Both the position numbers and the translations under genes were made by a program. Positions 1 to 8,490 of a stretch of 64,000 nt of DNA are shown here, in pieces (the stretch's first letter is position 1; the number at the start of each line of letters is the position of its first letter). Source of the DNA: an uncultured Candidatus Saccharibacteria bacterium (GTDB lineage: Bacteria; Patescibacteriota; Saccharimonadia; Saccharimonadales; Saccharimonadaceae); contig CALIXF010000008.1 in assembly GCA_938046735.1 (NCBI GenBank), positions 111,360-175,359 on the forward strand. Direction: 5' to 3'. The notes beneath the pieces are model-generated. The model saw nothing but the letters and a program-made list of their open reading frames with translations, was not told the origin of the DNA and did not search any database.

Positions 1-2
1 TC

Positions 3-1316
3 AATAAGATAAATGGACATATTACCTCAAATAATCTCGACACCCTACTTAACTATAACGTCAGCATAGATTCAATCTTCAATAAAATGAATAGTTATAG
101 TATTTCAAACAATCTCGATGTCTTACTTAGTCACGGTATTAGTATAGATTCAATATTTAATAAGATGGACCATTCTGGTATTTCTCAAAATCTCGATACA
201 CTACTTAATCATGGTGTAAGTATAGATTCCATATTCGGTAGGATGGATAGTAGTGGTATATCAGGCAATCTCGATACCCTACTTAGTCATGGTATTAGTA
301 TAGATTTAATCTTTAGTAGAATCACTGCTGTTCATGCTTTACAAAATATCGACACCTTAGTCAGTAATGGTGTCAGTGTAAACTCAATCTTTGACAAGGC
401 TAATAGTAACGATATCTCAAATAATCTCGATACACTACTTAACCATGGTATTAATATAGACTCCATATTTAGTAGGATGGATAGTAGTGGCGTCTCAAAT
501 AATCTCGATACACTACTTAACCATGGTGTAAGTATAGATTCAATTTTCAATAAAATGAATAGTTATAGTATTTCAAATAATCTCGATACCCTACTTAGTC
601 ATGGTATTAGCATAGATTCAATCTTCAATAAGATGAATCATTCTGATATTTCACAAAATCTCGACGCCTTGCTTAGTCACGGTATTAGTATAGATGCAAT
701 ATTTAATAAGATGGATAGCTATGATGTCTCCTATAATTTAGATTTTCTCCGTGAACGTGGTATTCCTCTCAGTTCTATTATTTCCAAGATGAATATCTTT
801 AGCCTTGAGAATCATCTAAATACTTTTGAAAGAAATCCAGACAACATTAGAAGTATTCAGAAAGCTATCTATCGAAATATACCAATTGAATCAATAGAAG
901 AGTATATTCTAGAAAACATCGATATGGATGGCTTCTGTTCTAAGTTGCTAGATGAAAACTTGGATTCAATTCTTGGAAATGGTAGTCTAGAGCTGACAAT
1001 GAAAACCATAGTAAAAGAAGATCTTCCTGATACATTTAATAAATTTTTAGATGAGCATCCAATTGACTATAGTAGTATGGAGCCTGAGATATATAGTCAT
1101 TTCACTTCAGAAATCATAGAATCTTTTGAAGATACAGATTACTCAGCAAAATTAAACGACGACCGTATTGTTAAACTTCTCATCGGAAGTGACCTCATTG
1201 ATAATCTTGATTCTCTTCTTCAGGTAATGCCAATTGGTCGCATAGTTGCTAATATGCGCCCAGCCGATATTGAAACTTATCATGACGAATTAGTCGCCCA
1301 CGGTGCTACTCTTTAG
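3..1316 (+). CDS. Tandem 26-residue repeat protein, 5' end off window
   Basis: The frame is open to the left edge, so the gene starts upstream; the first ATG inside is at 87. From position 9 there are ten 26-residue units in perfect 78-bp register (9, 87, 165 ... 711), followed by a degenerate eleventh at 789. The core reads roughly S-x-N-L-D-T-L-L-S-H-G-I-S-I-D-S-I-F-N-K, suggesting two short helices per unit and an alpha-solenoid. Residues 3-5 and 8 of each unit vary, while the rest is nearly fixed. Units at 87 and 555 differ at one residue. The last ~150 residues are a diverged acidic tail. There is no signal peptide or membrane segment in the visible part. The family is not recognised; protein or nucleic-acid binding is possible but unproven. 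Confidence 0.85.
   Translation, partial: NKINGHITSNNLDTLLNYNVSIDSIFNKMNSYSISNNLDVLLSHGISIDSIFNKMDHSGISQNLDTLLNHGVSIDSIFGRMDSSGISGNLDTLLSHGISIDLIFSRITAVHALQNIDTLVSNGVSVNSIFDKANSNDISNNLDTLLNHGINIDSIFSRMDSSGVSNNLDTLLNHGVSIDSIFNKMNSYSISNNLDTLLSHGISIDSIFNKMNHSDISQNLDALLSHGISIDAIFNKMDSYDVSYNLDFLRERGIPLSSIISKMNIFSLENHLNTFERNPDNIRSIQKAIYRNIPIESIEEYILENIDMDGFCSKLLDENLDSILGNGSLELTMKTIVKEDLPDTFNKFLDEHPIDYSSMEPEIYSHFTSEIIESFEDTDYSAKLNDDRIVKLLIGSDLIDNLDSLLQVMPIGRIVANMRPADIETYHDELVAHGATL
9..788 (+). repeat. Ten tandem 78-bp coding repeats
   Basis: Ten contiguous 78-bp units lie in frame, with no spacers and with strong nucleotide conservation of the part encoding N-L-D-T-L-L. The unit at 321 is the most diverged. 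Near-identity at the DNA level implies recent expansion or gene conversion, and copy number may vary between strains. Confidence 0.9.
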
Positions 1317-1332
1317 TATTAAATCTTGTTAT

Positions 1333-1340
1333 GGTATAAT
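1333..1340 (+). promoter_or_regulatory. Extended -10 (TGGTATAAT-type) for rpf-like gene
   Basis: TATAAT at 1335-1340, preceded by TGG, ends 7 nt before the ATG at 1348. Transcription should start at or next to the start codon. There is no Shine-Dalgarno, so the message is predicted to be leaderless. Confidence 0.65.
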
Positions 1341-1347
1341 AGCGGAG

Positions 1348-2385
1348 ATGAAATTAAATGCATCTTACTACAGGTTCTTCTGTGGTTTTAGCGTCAGTGT
1401 TTTTATCTTAACCTTAGTCCTAGGTGTCTTTTTTAGCATGCGCCCAACTTATGCTGAATCGAATAGCTCTGACAATGGTGTTGTTTCTGACAGCCATTTT
1501 GTTACTTTCTATGATGATTCAAAATCTCTTACCATCAAAACCAGCGCCAAAACCGTCAAAGAGGCCCTTGAACGCGCCAAGATCAATTATCACGACACGG
1601 ATCGCGTTGAACCAGCCCTTACTGATGAAATTAATTCCGATAGTTTTCGTATTAATATTTATCGTTCTCGTCCAGTTATTATTAAGGCTGGCACCACCAG
1701 TAAATTCATCATGTCTGCCAATCTTGATCCTAAAGAAATTGCCCGGGATGCTGGTATTACCATTTACGATGGTGATCAACTTTCTCTTATTTCAAATCAA
1801 AATATCCTCGAATCTGGCGTTGCGACAGTTTATCAGCTTACTCGCAATGGTGGTCGCACAATTACTATCGAGGAAGATATCCCGTATACCGAAAAAACTG
1901 TTAGTGATACTAATCTCCCCACTGGTCAGACTAACCTCCGCCAAGTTGGCGAGCTTGGTCGTAAAAGTTCTGTTTATCAAGTTAATTTCGTTGACGGTAA
2001 AGAAGTTTCTCGAGAGCTTGTTCGTACAGATACTATCAAGAATCCAGTCGATCGTGTTACAGCTGTTGGTATGAAAAAATCCGTCCCGCCAGAGTGGGAA
2101 ACTTGTGCCTCCTATGCGCGCGCGGCAGGTGTTTCCGAGGCCGATCTTTATGTTGCGCTGACTTTAATTTATCGTGAATCTGGCTGTCGTTTTGACGCTT
2201 CTAATACTGGAAGTGGCGCTTATGGTATTCCGCAGGCTCTCCCTGGTAGTAAAATGGCCAGTGCTGGCGCCGACTGGCAGACCAATCCAGTAACTCAGAT
2301 TCGTTGGATGATCGGTTATGTCACTGGCCGTTATGGTGGTTGGAGTCAAGCTTGGAATTTCTGGCAGGCCCGTCACTGGTACTAA
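1348..2385 (+). CDS. Rpf-like muralytic protein: DUF348, G5, lysozyme-like domain
   Basis: 345 residues. An N-terminal hydrophobic segment (about 8-30) and a YAES-like junction near residue 36 suggest Sec export. Then come DUF348-type ubiquitin-like repeats (about 45-150), a G5 domain (about 155-235) and a C-terminal lysozyme/SLT-like domain (about 245-345) with the Y-R-E-S-G motif; its Glu is the likely catalytic acid. This is the RpfB layout: remodelling of peptidoglycan outside the membrane. A longer frame opens at 1303, but the start at 1348 is favoured because an extended -10 ends 7 nt before it and the signal peptide then sits at the terminus. rsmA follows after 9 nt, so the two are probably co-transcribed. 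Confidence 0.85.
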   Translation: MKLNASYYRFFCGFSVSVFILTLVLGVFFSMRPTYAESNSSDNGVVSDSHFVTFYDDSKSLTIKTSAKTVKEALERAKINYHDTDRVEPALTDEINSDSFRINIYRSRPVIIKAGTTSKFIMSANLDPKEIARDAGITIYDGDQLSLISNQNILESGVATVYQLTRNGGRTITIEEDIPYTEKTVSDTNLPTGQTNLRQVGELGRKSSVYQVNFVDGKEVSRELVRTDTIKNPVDRVTAVGMKKSVPPEWETCASYARAAGVSEADLYVALTLIYRESGCRFDASNTGSGAYGIPQALPGSKMASAGADWQTNPVTQIRWMIGYVTGRYGGWSQAWNFWQARHWY

Positions 2386-2394
2386 GGGATTTTT

Positions 2395-3183
2395 ATGTTA
2401 CAAAATAAAAAACATCTTGGTCAAAACTGGTTAAAAAATCGACCAATACTTGAAGAAATTGCCGAGAGCGCTATTATTACGGCCGACAATCCGAAGTCTT
2501 GTCAGCCACTTTGTCTTGAAATTGGTCCTGGTCTTGGAACTTTAACCAGCTCCTTACTTCGTCGTTTTCCTAAGGTGCTTGCAGTTGAGTATGATGAAAA
2601 ATTGGCAACTAATCTCCCGAAATCTTTTCCAGGGAAAAATCTTGAAGTTATCCATCAGGATTTTCTCCAATTTGATCTTGAGCAAATTAAAGAACCTTAT
2701 GTAGTAGTCGGAAATATTCCTTATTATATCACCAGTCCTATTATTCAAAAACTTATTTCTGCCAAAAATCCGCCTCAAAGAATTGTCTTACTTATGCAAA
2801 AAGAAGTAGCTGACCGTCTGCTTTTTGATGTTGGGAAATATACTTATCTCACTCTTGCCGTCCTCAACTTTGCCGATGTTCTTCCCGGCATTTTTGTTGA
2901 TCGTAGTCTTTTTACTCCACCTCCTAAAGTCGATTCTGCCTCGGTTATTTTAATTCCACGTGTGCAACCAATCGTCAATATCACTGTGCTATGTTTTATT
3001 AAGCAATGTTTTATGAATCCACGTAAAAAATTAATCACCTGTTTGCCTCATATCGTTCAAAAAACCCGTGAAGAGATTAAAGAGATTTATCAAAAGCTAA
3101 ATTTTGACGAGAACTTTCGTCCTGCCGATCTTACCCTCTTTGATTGGCAAAAACTTTATGATCTTACTCAGTCTAACAATTAG
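2395..3183 (+). CDS. rsmA: 16S rRNA dimethyladenosine transferase RsmA (KsgA)
   Basis: 262 residues, the usual length. The protein dimethylates two adjacent adenines in the 3'-terminal hairpin of 16S rRNA during small-subunit assembly. It opens with the K-H-L-G-Q-N-W-L signature, has the SAM-binding motif E-I-G-P-G-L-G-T-L-T near residue 42, and the catalytic N-I-P-Y-Y motif near residue 105. It is 9 nt downstream of the Rpf-like gene and probably translated from the same mRNA. It is distinct from the shorter Erm-like paralogue at 28.9-29.6 kb, which has N-P-P-F at the catalytic position. Confidence 0.95.
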   Translation: MLQNKKHLGQNWLKNRPILEEIAESAIITADNPKSCQPLCLEIGPGLGTLTSSLLRRFPKVLAVEYDEKLATNLPKSFPGKNLEVIHQDFLQFDLEQIKEPYVVVGNIPYYITSPIIQKLISAKNPPQRIVLLMQKEVADRLLFDVGKYTYLTLAVLNFADVLPGIFVDRSLFTPPPKVDSASVILIPRVQPIVNITVLCFIKQCFMNPRKKLITCLPHIVQKTREEIKEIYQKLNFDENFRPADLTLFDWQKLYDLTQSNN

Positions 3184-3192
3184 ACTAAAAAG

Positions 3193-3221
3193 TTGTTGAG
3201 ATGCGCTGTTTATGTTAAGAT
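3193..3221 (+). promoter_or_regulatory. Sigma-70-type promoter, TTGTTG-N17-TAAGAT
   Basis: The -35 box is TTGTTG at 3193-3198 and the -10 box TAAGAT at 3216-3221, with 17-nt spacing. The predicted leader is about 37 nt and carries an AAGGAA ribosome site just before the ATG at 3265. Confidence 0.6.
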
Positions 3222-3264
3222 AAACATAAACGTTTATCTAATTTTATCTAATCAAAGGAAGAAA

Positions 3265-4551
3265 ATGGATCCAATCCCTCAGCCTCAAAAACAAAATGAT
3301 AATCTCACATTAAAAAACAATTCTGAACCGACTACTTCGTCAGGGCCTTCAACATCAATCACCACATCTCTCTCTAGCCCTGTTGCCACTACAACTCAAA
3401 CTCCAGAGGTCTCAACTTCGGTTTCAACTTCCGTCACGACATCAGCTTCGCCTACTTTATCTTCATCTACCCATGATACTATTCCTGTCTCTTCTCCAGT
3501 TTCCGCGTCTTCCGCAGCCATTCAGAACTCAGTTTCTGAACCCACTAGCCCTGAATTTGACAGTTTGATGACTGAGCTCAATAATTATCAGCCCACCGCC
3601 GAGGAACTTCAATCGCCCAATCAGACTACCTCAGTAGCCTCTACTACTCCCGAACCTTCTGGTTCTTCTCTGGCTATTGATGTTTCAAAAACTTCTCTTA
3701 CTCCTTCAGATTCCACATCTTTAACTTCCTCTTTCTCTCCCGCATCAACTGATCCAACTTTAGCTATTGATCCGCTCAACGAGTCTACTTCCTTCGCCAG
3801 TCCTAACTCTGATCCTACCAATCCCATTACTCCAGTCGGAAACGGACAACCAACGGAAGCGGTTGAGAATGAGGAGGAAGATGATTCAGAAGATAAACCA
3901 TTAGTCGCCGCCGAGCCAACACCAGGCTCTATTGGTAGCGCAGTTTCCTATGCAGATTTTGAAAAGAAGCAAGCTGAAGAGGCTGCTAAACAGGCCAAGA
4001 ACCAAAATAAGCCTAAAATTAAAATTACTCGTACAACGATTTTGATTATTATCGCTGCAGTACTCTTCATTATTGTAGGTATTATCCTAGCCTTAACATT
4101 GTTTAGCAAGCCACAGAAAAAGCCGGCGGAAGCCTCAGTCAAGAATCAGACTACGAAAGCATCAACTAAGATTCTTACTTGTGTTCGTCCGCTTAGTACT
4201 AATGAGTCATCAGCGGTCGGTGCCGCTTATGGTAACTTTGAAAGACAGTTCACCTTCGAGGACGACAATTTGAATACTATTTCCGAGAATTATGTATATC
4301 AGTTTAATAGCGAAAATGAGGCTATTGCTGCCAAAACTACTCTTGATGCCTCAATTAAATCAGATGAAAAGACTAAGGTTACTACCGAAATTAATGTTAA
4401 TCAGCTTAAGAAAATTTCAGTCACTTCCGGTGGTAATGTTGATGGCTATTTGAAATCGCTCTCCGAATTTAGCTCAATTACTAATTTTGATCTCAACTCT
4501 CTTATGTCAGCCGAGAATCAAACTGGGCTTTCTTGTTCAACTATCGAATAA
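3265..4551 (+). CDS. Bitopic membrane protein with Ser/Thr/Pro-rich N-terminus
   Basis: 428 residues from the ATG at 3265, which has an AAGGAAG ribosome site. The longer frame from 3193 would overlap the promoter and is not used. Residues 1-220 are low-complexity Ser/Thr/Pro with an acidic patch. A Lys/Arg-rich strip then precedes one membrane helix (about 255-280), and the remaining ~145 residues form a folded-looking domain. With positive charges before the helix, the low-complexity part should be cytoplasmic and the C-terminal domain outside. No known family is recognised. The architecture resembles the product at 23234, and such proteins recur across this window. Confidence 0.8.
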   Translation: MDPIPQPQKQNDNLTLKNNSEPTTSSGPSTSITTSLSSPVATTTQTPEVSTSVSTSVTTSASPTLSSSTHDTIPVSSPVSASSAAIQNSVSEPTSPEFDSLMTELNNYQPTAEELQSPNQTTSVASTTPEPSGSSLAIDVSKTSLTPSDSTSLTSSFSPASTDPTLAIDPLNESTSFASPNSDPTNPITPVGNGQPTEAVENEEEDDSEDKPLVAAEPTPGSIGSAVSYADFEKKQAEEAAKQAKNQNKPKIKITRTTILIIIAAVLFIIVGIILALTLFSKPQKKPAEASVKNQTTKASTKILTCVRPLSTNESSAVGAAYGNFERQFTFEDDNLNTISENYVYQFNSENEAIAAKTTLDASIKSDEKTKVTTEINVNQLKKISVTSGGNVDGYLKSLSEFSSITNFDLNSLMSAENQTGLSCSTIE

Positions 4552-4628
4552 AAAGTTCTCAGATCATCATCAAACAGGGAAGGATGTAGTCGTAATCCCT
4601 CGCTTTTCTGATCATCTCTTTTTTGTAG

Positions 4629-4634
4629 TATAAT
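4629..4634 (+). promoter_or_regulatory. -10 box (TATAAT) for metG
   Basis: TATAAT lies 38 nt before the metG ATG and has no convincing -35. The leader carries AAAGGA at 4663-4668, so this gene is in the leadered, Shine-Dalgarno class. Confidence 0.5.
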
Positions 4635-4672
4635 TAATAAGGAAATAATCTTAAAGAATATCAAAGGATCCC

Positions 4673-6088
4673 ATGTCTCAAAAAAAATATATTACGACGG
4701 CAATTCCATACGTTAATGGTGCTCCCCACATTGGGCATGCTGAGGATTATCTTCTGGCCGACATCTATGCCCGTTATCAGTCTATGCAAGGTATGGATGT
4801 TCGTTTCCAAGCCGGTACCGATGAGCATGGTAATAAAATTGAGAAAAAAGCACTTGAGAACCATCTTGAGATTAAAACTTATGTTGATCAAAATTCTGCA
4901 AAATTTAAGAACTTTCTTCAAAAGTTCGAGATTGGTTACACTGATTTTATTCGCACTACCGACCCTTACCACATAGAGAGGGTACAGAAGATTTGGCAAC
5001 GTCTTGAAAAACATATTTATTCTTCAAGCTACAACGGTTGGTATTGTGAAGGCTGTGAACGCTTCGTAACACAGAAAGAATATGAAGAAAATCAGGGTTC
5101 CTGTCCTGATCATCGAACCCCGTATCAGCACCTCGCAGAGTCAAATTATTATTTCCGTGTCTCTGACTTTAAAAATGACATCAGGACGGCCATTGAAAAT
5201 GGAAAGATGCAGATCTTACCTGAATTTCGCAAACATGAAGTTCTTAAACTCTTAGAGGATGCACCAGATGTTTCCATTTCACGCCCCGTCACACACCTCA
5301 AATGGGGTATTCCGGTGCCCGGTGACGAGTCTCAAGTTATGTATGTTTGGATGGATGCGCTTACTAATTATATTACGGTTCTAGGCTATCCAGACCAAGA
5401 TATCTCTGATTATTGGCCAGCTACTGTGCAAGTTGTGGGCAAGGATATTTTGCGCTTTCACGCCATTCTTTGGCCAGCTATTTTACTTGGATTAGGCTTA
5501 CCCCTACCACGCACGATTTTATCGCATGGTTTTATTCTGGTTGACGGCCAAAAGATTAGTAAAAGTCTGGGTAATGGTATTGATCCAGTAGAAGTATTAG
5601 AAAAATATGGCATCAACGCTTTTCGCTATTTCTTCTCAAAACACATCGACACTTTTCTTGACGCTGATTTTACTTGGGAAAAGTTCGAGAACGCTTATCG
5701 CAACGAACTAGCTAATGATTATGGTAATCTTGTTCAGCGACTTTCCGTACTCTGTCAAAAAAATACAGTAAAAAAGCAAGAATATACCCCAGAACTTGAT
5801 ACGGAATATACTGAGCTAATGGATCATTTTGAATTTACGAGTGCCATCAATAAAGCCTGGAGCATGATCCAGGATGTTAATCGACATATTGAGGAGCAGA
5901 AACCATGGCAGCTTGCAAAAACTGATTCAGTAAAAGCTAAAGCAAGTCTTTCCGGACTCGTTAAAGAACTTCTAGTAGCCAATCATCACCTCAAGCCGTT
6001 TTTACCGATTTCTGAAACCGTCGAAAAGATCTTTATGGGTTCTGGCGAGATTCTTCCTCCAGCCACTCCACTTTTTCCAAAAGACTAA
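4673..6088 (+). CDS. metG: Methionyl-tRNA synthetase
   Basis: 471 residues. This class I synthetase charges tRNA-Met. The HIGH motif appears as P-H-I-G-H near residue 20, a Cys-x2-Cys ... Cys-x2-His zinc knuckle near residues 124-145, and the KMSKS loop as K-I-S-K-S near residue 294. The C-terminal tRNA-binding (EMAP-like) dimerisation domain of E. coli MetG is absent, leaving the compact core form. An AAAGGA ribosome site lies 4 nt before the ATG. The gene ends just before a bidirectional terminator shared with the convergent aquaporin gene. Confidence 0.95.
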   Translation: MSQKKYITTAIPYVNGAPHIGHAEDYLLADIYARYQSMQGMDVRFQAGTDEHGNKIEKKALENHLEIKTYVDQNSAKFKNFLQKFEIGYTDFIRTTDPYHIERVQKIWQRLEKHIYSSSYNGWYCEGCERFVTQKEYEENQGSCPDHRTPYQHLAESNYYFRVSDFKNDIRTAIENGKMQILPEFRKHEVLKLLEDAPDVSISRPVTHLKWGIPVPGDESQVMYVWMDALTNYITVLGYPDQDISDYWPATVQVVGKDILRFHAILWPAILLGLGLPLPRTILSHGFILVDGQKISKSLGNGIDPVEVLEKYGINAFRYFFSKHIDTFLDADFTWEKFENAYRNELANDYGNLVQRLSVLCQKNTVKKQEYTPELDTEYTELMDHFEFTSAINKAWSMIQDVNRHIEEQKPWQLAKTDSVKAKASLSGLVKELLVANHHLKPFLPISETVEKIFMGSGEILPPATPLFPKD

Positions 6089-6143
6089 AAACTTAAGAAT
6101 AAGATACATTATTAAGCAGATTATTCAAGCTCAAAACCCCATA

Positions 6144-6171
6144 AAAAATAGCCTCTAATGAGGCTATTTTT
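6144..6171. terminator. Bidirectional terminator between metG and aquaporin
   Basis: A perfect 12-bp stem (6144-6155 with 6160-6171) has a TAAT loop; the stem ends give a U-run on either strand. It sits between convergent genes. Confidence 0.85.
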
Positions 6172-6182
6172 ACTTATATCCA

Positions 6183-7163
6183 TTATTTTTCGTGACAAGG
6201 ACAGTCTTTACCGTGATGATGATTTTCACATTCATCTTCACCCGCAAGAGCAGTCGCAATATCGCCGATGAAGAAAGCTAGAACACTTGCTACGATAGGG
6301 GCAAGGATAAAGACTAGAATTTCAAGGCCGACTTTACTGATTAGTGTGCCAAAGTTCTCTGCAGAAGTTGGGAAGATTTGATACATAATTGCAACGGCAG
6401 GGTTCAAGATGAAGTTATTGGAAATCTTGAAGAAGTTGCTTGACATTACAATTGCAAAAAGTACCGCAAGCACCATACCGCCACCTATGATTGCTGCATA
6501 GGTGAAAGCATTGCGACGAGATTTGTATTCTTGGGCTCGATTGAAGAAGAACGCCAAAGTAAAAACTCCTAAAAATTCAACTGCAAATAACTTCCAAAGA
6601 TTTGAAGTCTCAACTGCGGTTAAAGCAGGTAGATCAACCTTGGTTTCGCCAGCCATACGGAAAGCGTTAACAATGATTAATCCGAGCCAAGCGCCTACCA
6701 CTTGAGCAACCATGTAGAGTATGCCACGAATTGCAGATACACGACGAGTTGCCATCATGCCAGCGGTTAAGGCTGGATTAAGATGAGCACCAGAGAGCGA
6801 AAAGACTGCTAAGGTGACACCGATTACGCCGAAAAAGACATAAAGTGGCTGATAGATACCTAAGGTCAAAAGAAGAATTGTGATGAACATTGTTCCAATC
6901 AACTCGCCAGCTAAAGCGCCCCAAATTCTTGGTGACTTAAAAATGGTTAAGATATTTTCTTCTGGATCACCCTTTTTAGCAAAGAAATTTGCAAAAATAT
7001 TTTTATTCTTTTTGAATTCTTTTACTTCGGCTTTCTCAGTAACAATCGTTTCTGGTTCGGTTACAGTCACAATTTCCTCAATGACAGTAACTTCCGGCTT
7101 TGTATTAGTATTTTTTGGCTTTTCCGTGGACTTTTTAGCCTTCTTGGACTTACTTGTTGCCAT
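6183..7163 (-). CDS. Aquaporin/glycerol facilitator (MIP family) with charged tails
   Basis: 326 residues. This is a membrane channel for water or small neutral solutes. Both N-P-A signatures are present (H-L-N-P-A near residue 127; I-L-N-P-A near 253) within about six hydrophobic segments. Unusual additions are a ~75-residue Lys/Glu/Thr/Val-rich cytoplasmic N-terminal extension and a short C-terminal tail rich in His and Cys (E-N-H-H-H-G-K-D-C-P-C-H), which could bind a metal. Start choice: AAGGAGG lies 5 nt upstream. An extended -10 (TGATATAAT) lies near 7190-7198 on the same strand. Substrate selectivity cannot be read from the sequence alone. Confidence 0.92.
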   Translation of the reverse strand: MATSKSKKAKKSTEKPKNTNTKPEVTVIEEIVTVTEPETIVTEKAEVKEFKKNKNIFANFFAKKGDPEENILTIFKSPRIWGALAGELIGTMFITILLLTLGIYQPLYVFFGVIGVTLAVFSLSGAHLNPALTAGMMATRRVSAIRGILYMVAQVVGAWLGLIIVNAFRMAGETKVDLPALTAVETSNLWKLFAVEFLGVFTLAFFFNRAQEYKSRRNAFTYAAIIGGGMVLAVLFAIVMSSNFFKISNNFILNPAVAIMYQIFPTSAENFGTLISKVGLEILVFILAPIVASVLAFFIGDIATALAGEDECENHHHGKDCPCHEK

Positions 7164-7189
7164 ATACCTCCTTAAGTAATATTGAATGA

Positions 7190-7198
7190 ATTATATCA
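7190..7198 (-). promoter_or_regulatory. Extended -10 for aquaporin gene
   Basis: TGATATAAT on the minus strand, followed by a ~20-nt leader with AAGGAGG. It is divergent from the small membrane gene at 7250. Confidence 0.55.
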
Positions 7199-7249
7199 CA
7201 TCTGTGGTAAAATACTTAAAGTTTAATCTTCTAAAACGAAAGGCATTGG

Positions 7250-7477
7250 ATGGGAGTTATCGTTCATAAGGAACAGGATAGAAATACAGAATTAAGTCGC
7301 AAAATTGCAGCAGACTTAAAAATAAGGGCTGAGCAGACTGTTCAAAGTTCTGATCCTGATCTCGTTAATGATTCAGATTATCTTGAAGGATCAAAAACTA
7401 CTGGTCGTTATGGTTGGATTTGGCTAGTTTTAGTCGGTTTAGCCATTCTTTCGTTAATTCTTATTGTTATTATCTAG
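7250..7477 (+). CDS. Small single-pass membrane protein
   Basis: 75 residues. A charged N-terminal half (many Lys, Glu, Asp) is followed by one C-terminal membrane helix (about 54-75) ending at the last residue, so it looks tail-anchored with the soluble part in the cytoplasm. A GAAAGG ribosome site precedes the ATG, and a TAAAAT -10 candidate lies about 40 nt upstream. It lies ahead of pheS but is separated by 68 nt containing a new -10 box. The family is unknown to me. Confidence 0.7.
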   Translation: MGVIVHKEQDRNTELSRKIAADLKIRAEQTVQSSDPDLVNDSDYLEGSKTTGRYGWIWLVLVGLAILSLILIVII

Positions 7478-7528
7478 CCCAAAAACAATCAAAGTTCGTT
7501 ATATTCTCTTAAAACCATAAAAACAGAG

Positions 7529-7534
7529 TATAAT
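7529..7534 (+). promoter_or_regulatory. -10 box for pheST
   Basis: TATAAT ends 11 nt before the pheS ATG at 7546, predicting a leader of only about 4-5 nt. There is no Shine-Dalgarno. Confidence 0.5.
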
Positions 7535-7545
7535 AGAGTATAGAT

Positions 7546-8490
7546 ATGAAACTTACAGACTTAAAACAGGCTCTAAAAGATCTTAGCCTCGAATACAGTA
7601 AAATTAAAGACCTTCCAAAAGAAGAACGTAAATCTTTTGGCCAGGAAATTAATCGTCGTAAGAACGAAATTCTAGTACAGATCCAAGCCGAAGAAGAGAA
7701 ACTTGAAGCTGTTGACATTAAACCAATTGACCTTACTGCTCCGATGTCCGAAAATTCTACGCTTCAAAAAACCAAACGTGGTAGTAAACATCCGTTAATG
7801 GTTGAGCTTGACAAAGTAATAGATATATATTCTAATATGGGATTTGAGGTTATGGAATCCACTCAGCTCGATGATGAATTTCATATGTTTGAGTCTCTTA
7901 ATTTTCCTGAAGGGCATCCTGCTCGTGATGGCTATGATACTTTTCGTACCAAAGAAGGTTTCATTCCCCCTGCCCATACCTCAACGATGCAGTATCGCGC
8001 CCTCACTTCTCGCCGTCAACAGTTAGAAAATGAAGGCCAGATTGCCGTTGTTATCCCAGGTCGAGTTTTTCGTAATGAAGATGTTGATGCCACTCATGAA
8101 CATACTTTTTATCAGTGTGAGGGGGTTTTTGTTTCAAAAACTGCCACCATGGGGCAAATGCTTGGCATTCTTAAAAATTTCTTTGAAACCTACTATGGAC
8201 AGACCTTGAATACTAAGACGCAGCCTGGCTACTTTCCGTTCACGGAACCTTCATTAGAATTCCAAATTGAAAAACCTAAGGCACTTGGTGGCAAAGGTGA
8301 TGGTTGGCTTGAGATGATGGGCTGTGGCATGATTCATCCAAATGTCTTAAAAAATGCTGGTATTGACCCAACCGTCTATAAAGGCTTTGCCTGGGGCGGT
8401 GGTATTGATCGTCTTGTCATTCTGAAGTATCAACTTGACGATATTCGTTTCTTTGAATCTGGTAAACTTAATTTCTTGGAGGAATTTTAA
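7546..8490 (+). CDS. pheS: Phenylalanyl-tRNA synthetase alpha subunit
   Basis: 314 residues, a little shorter than the usual ~330-340. This is the catalytic subunit of the alpha2-beta2 class II enzyme. A short N-terminal coiled coil (about 1-60) is followed by the class II core with the family stretches F-x-x-L-N-F-P-x-x-H-P-A-R and T-S-T-M-Q, and motif 3 G-F-A-W-G-G-G-I-D-R near residue 282. It is translationally coupled to pheT: the stop overlaps the pheT ATG (TAATG). The -10 box sits 11 nt before the start. Confidence 0.95.
   Translation: MKLTDLKQALKDLSLEYSKIKDLPKEERKSFGQEINRRKNEILVQIQAEEEKLEAVDIKPIDLTAPMSENSTLQKTKRGSKHPLMVELDKVIDIYSNMGFEVMESTQLDDEFHMFESLNFPEGHPARDGYDTFRTKEGFIPPAHTSTMQYRALTSRRQQLENEGQIAVVIPGRVFRNEDVDATHEHTFYQCEGVFVSKTATMGQMLGILKNFFETYYGQTLNTKTQPGYFPFTEPSLEFQIEKPKALGGKGDGWLEMMGCGMIHPNVLKNAGIDPTVYKGFAWGGGIDRLVILKYQLDDIRFFESGKLNFLEEF

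Noticed and set aside
9..788. Regular 78-bp repeats that could suggest a CRISPR array
   Set aside because: The repeats are contiguous, in frame and coding, with no unique spacers between conserved units.
1424..2074. 216-residue frame overlapping the Rpf-like gene
   Set aside because: It is a shadow of a clearly recognisable exported protein and has no signals of its own.
4552..4628. Possible terminator after the membrane protein gene at 3265
   Set aside because: Only a 5-bp stem (AGGGA/TCCCT) with a long loop can be drawn, and the T-run is not adjacent.
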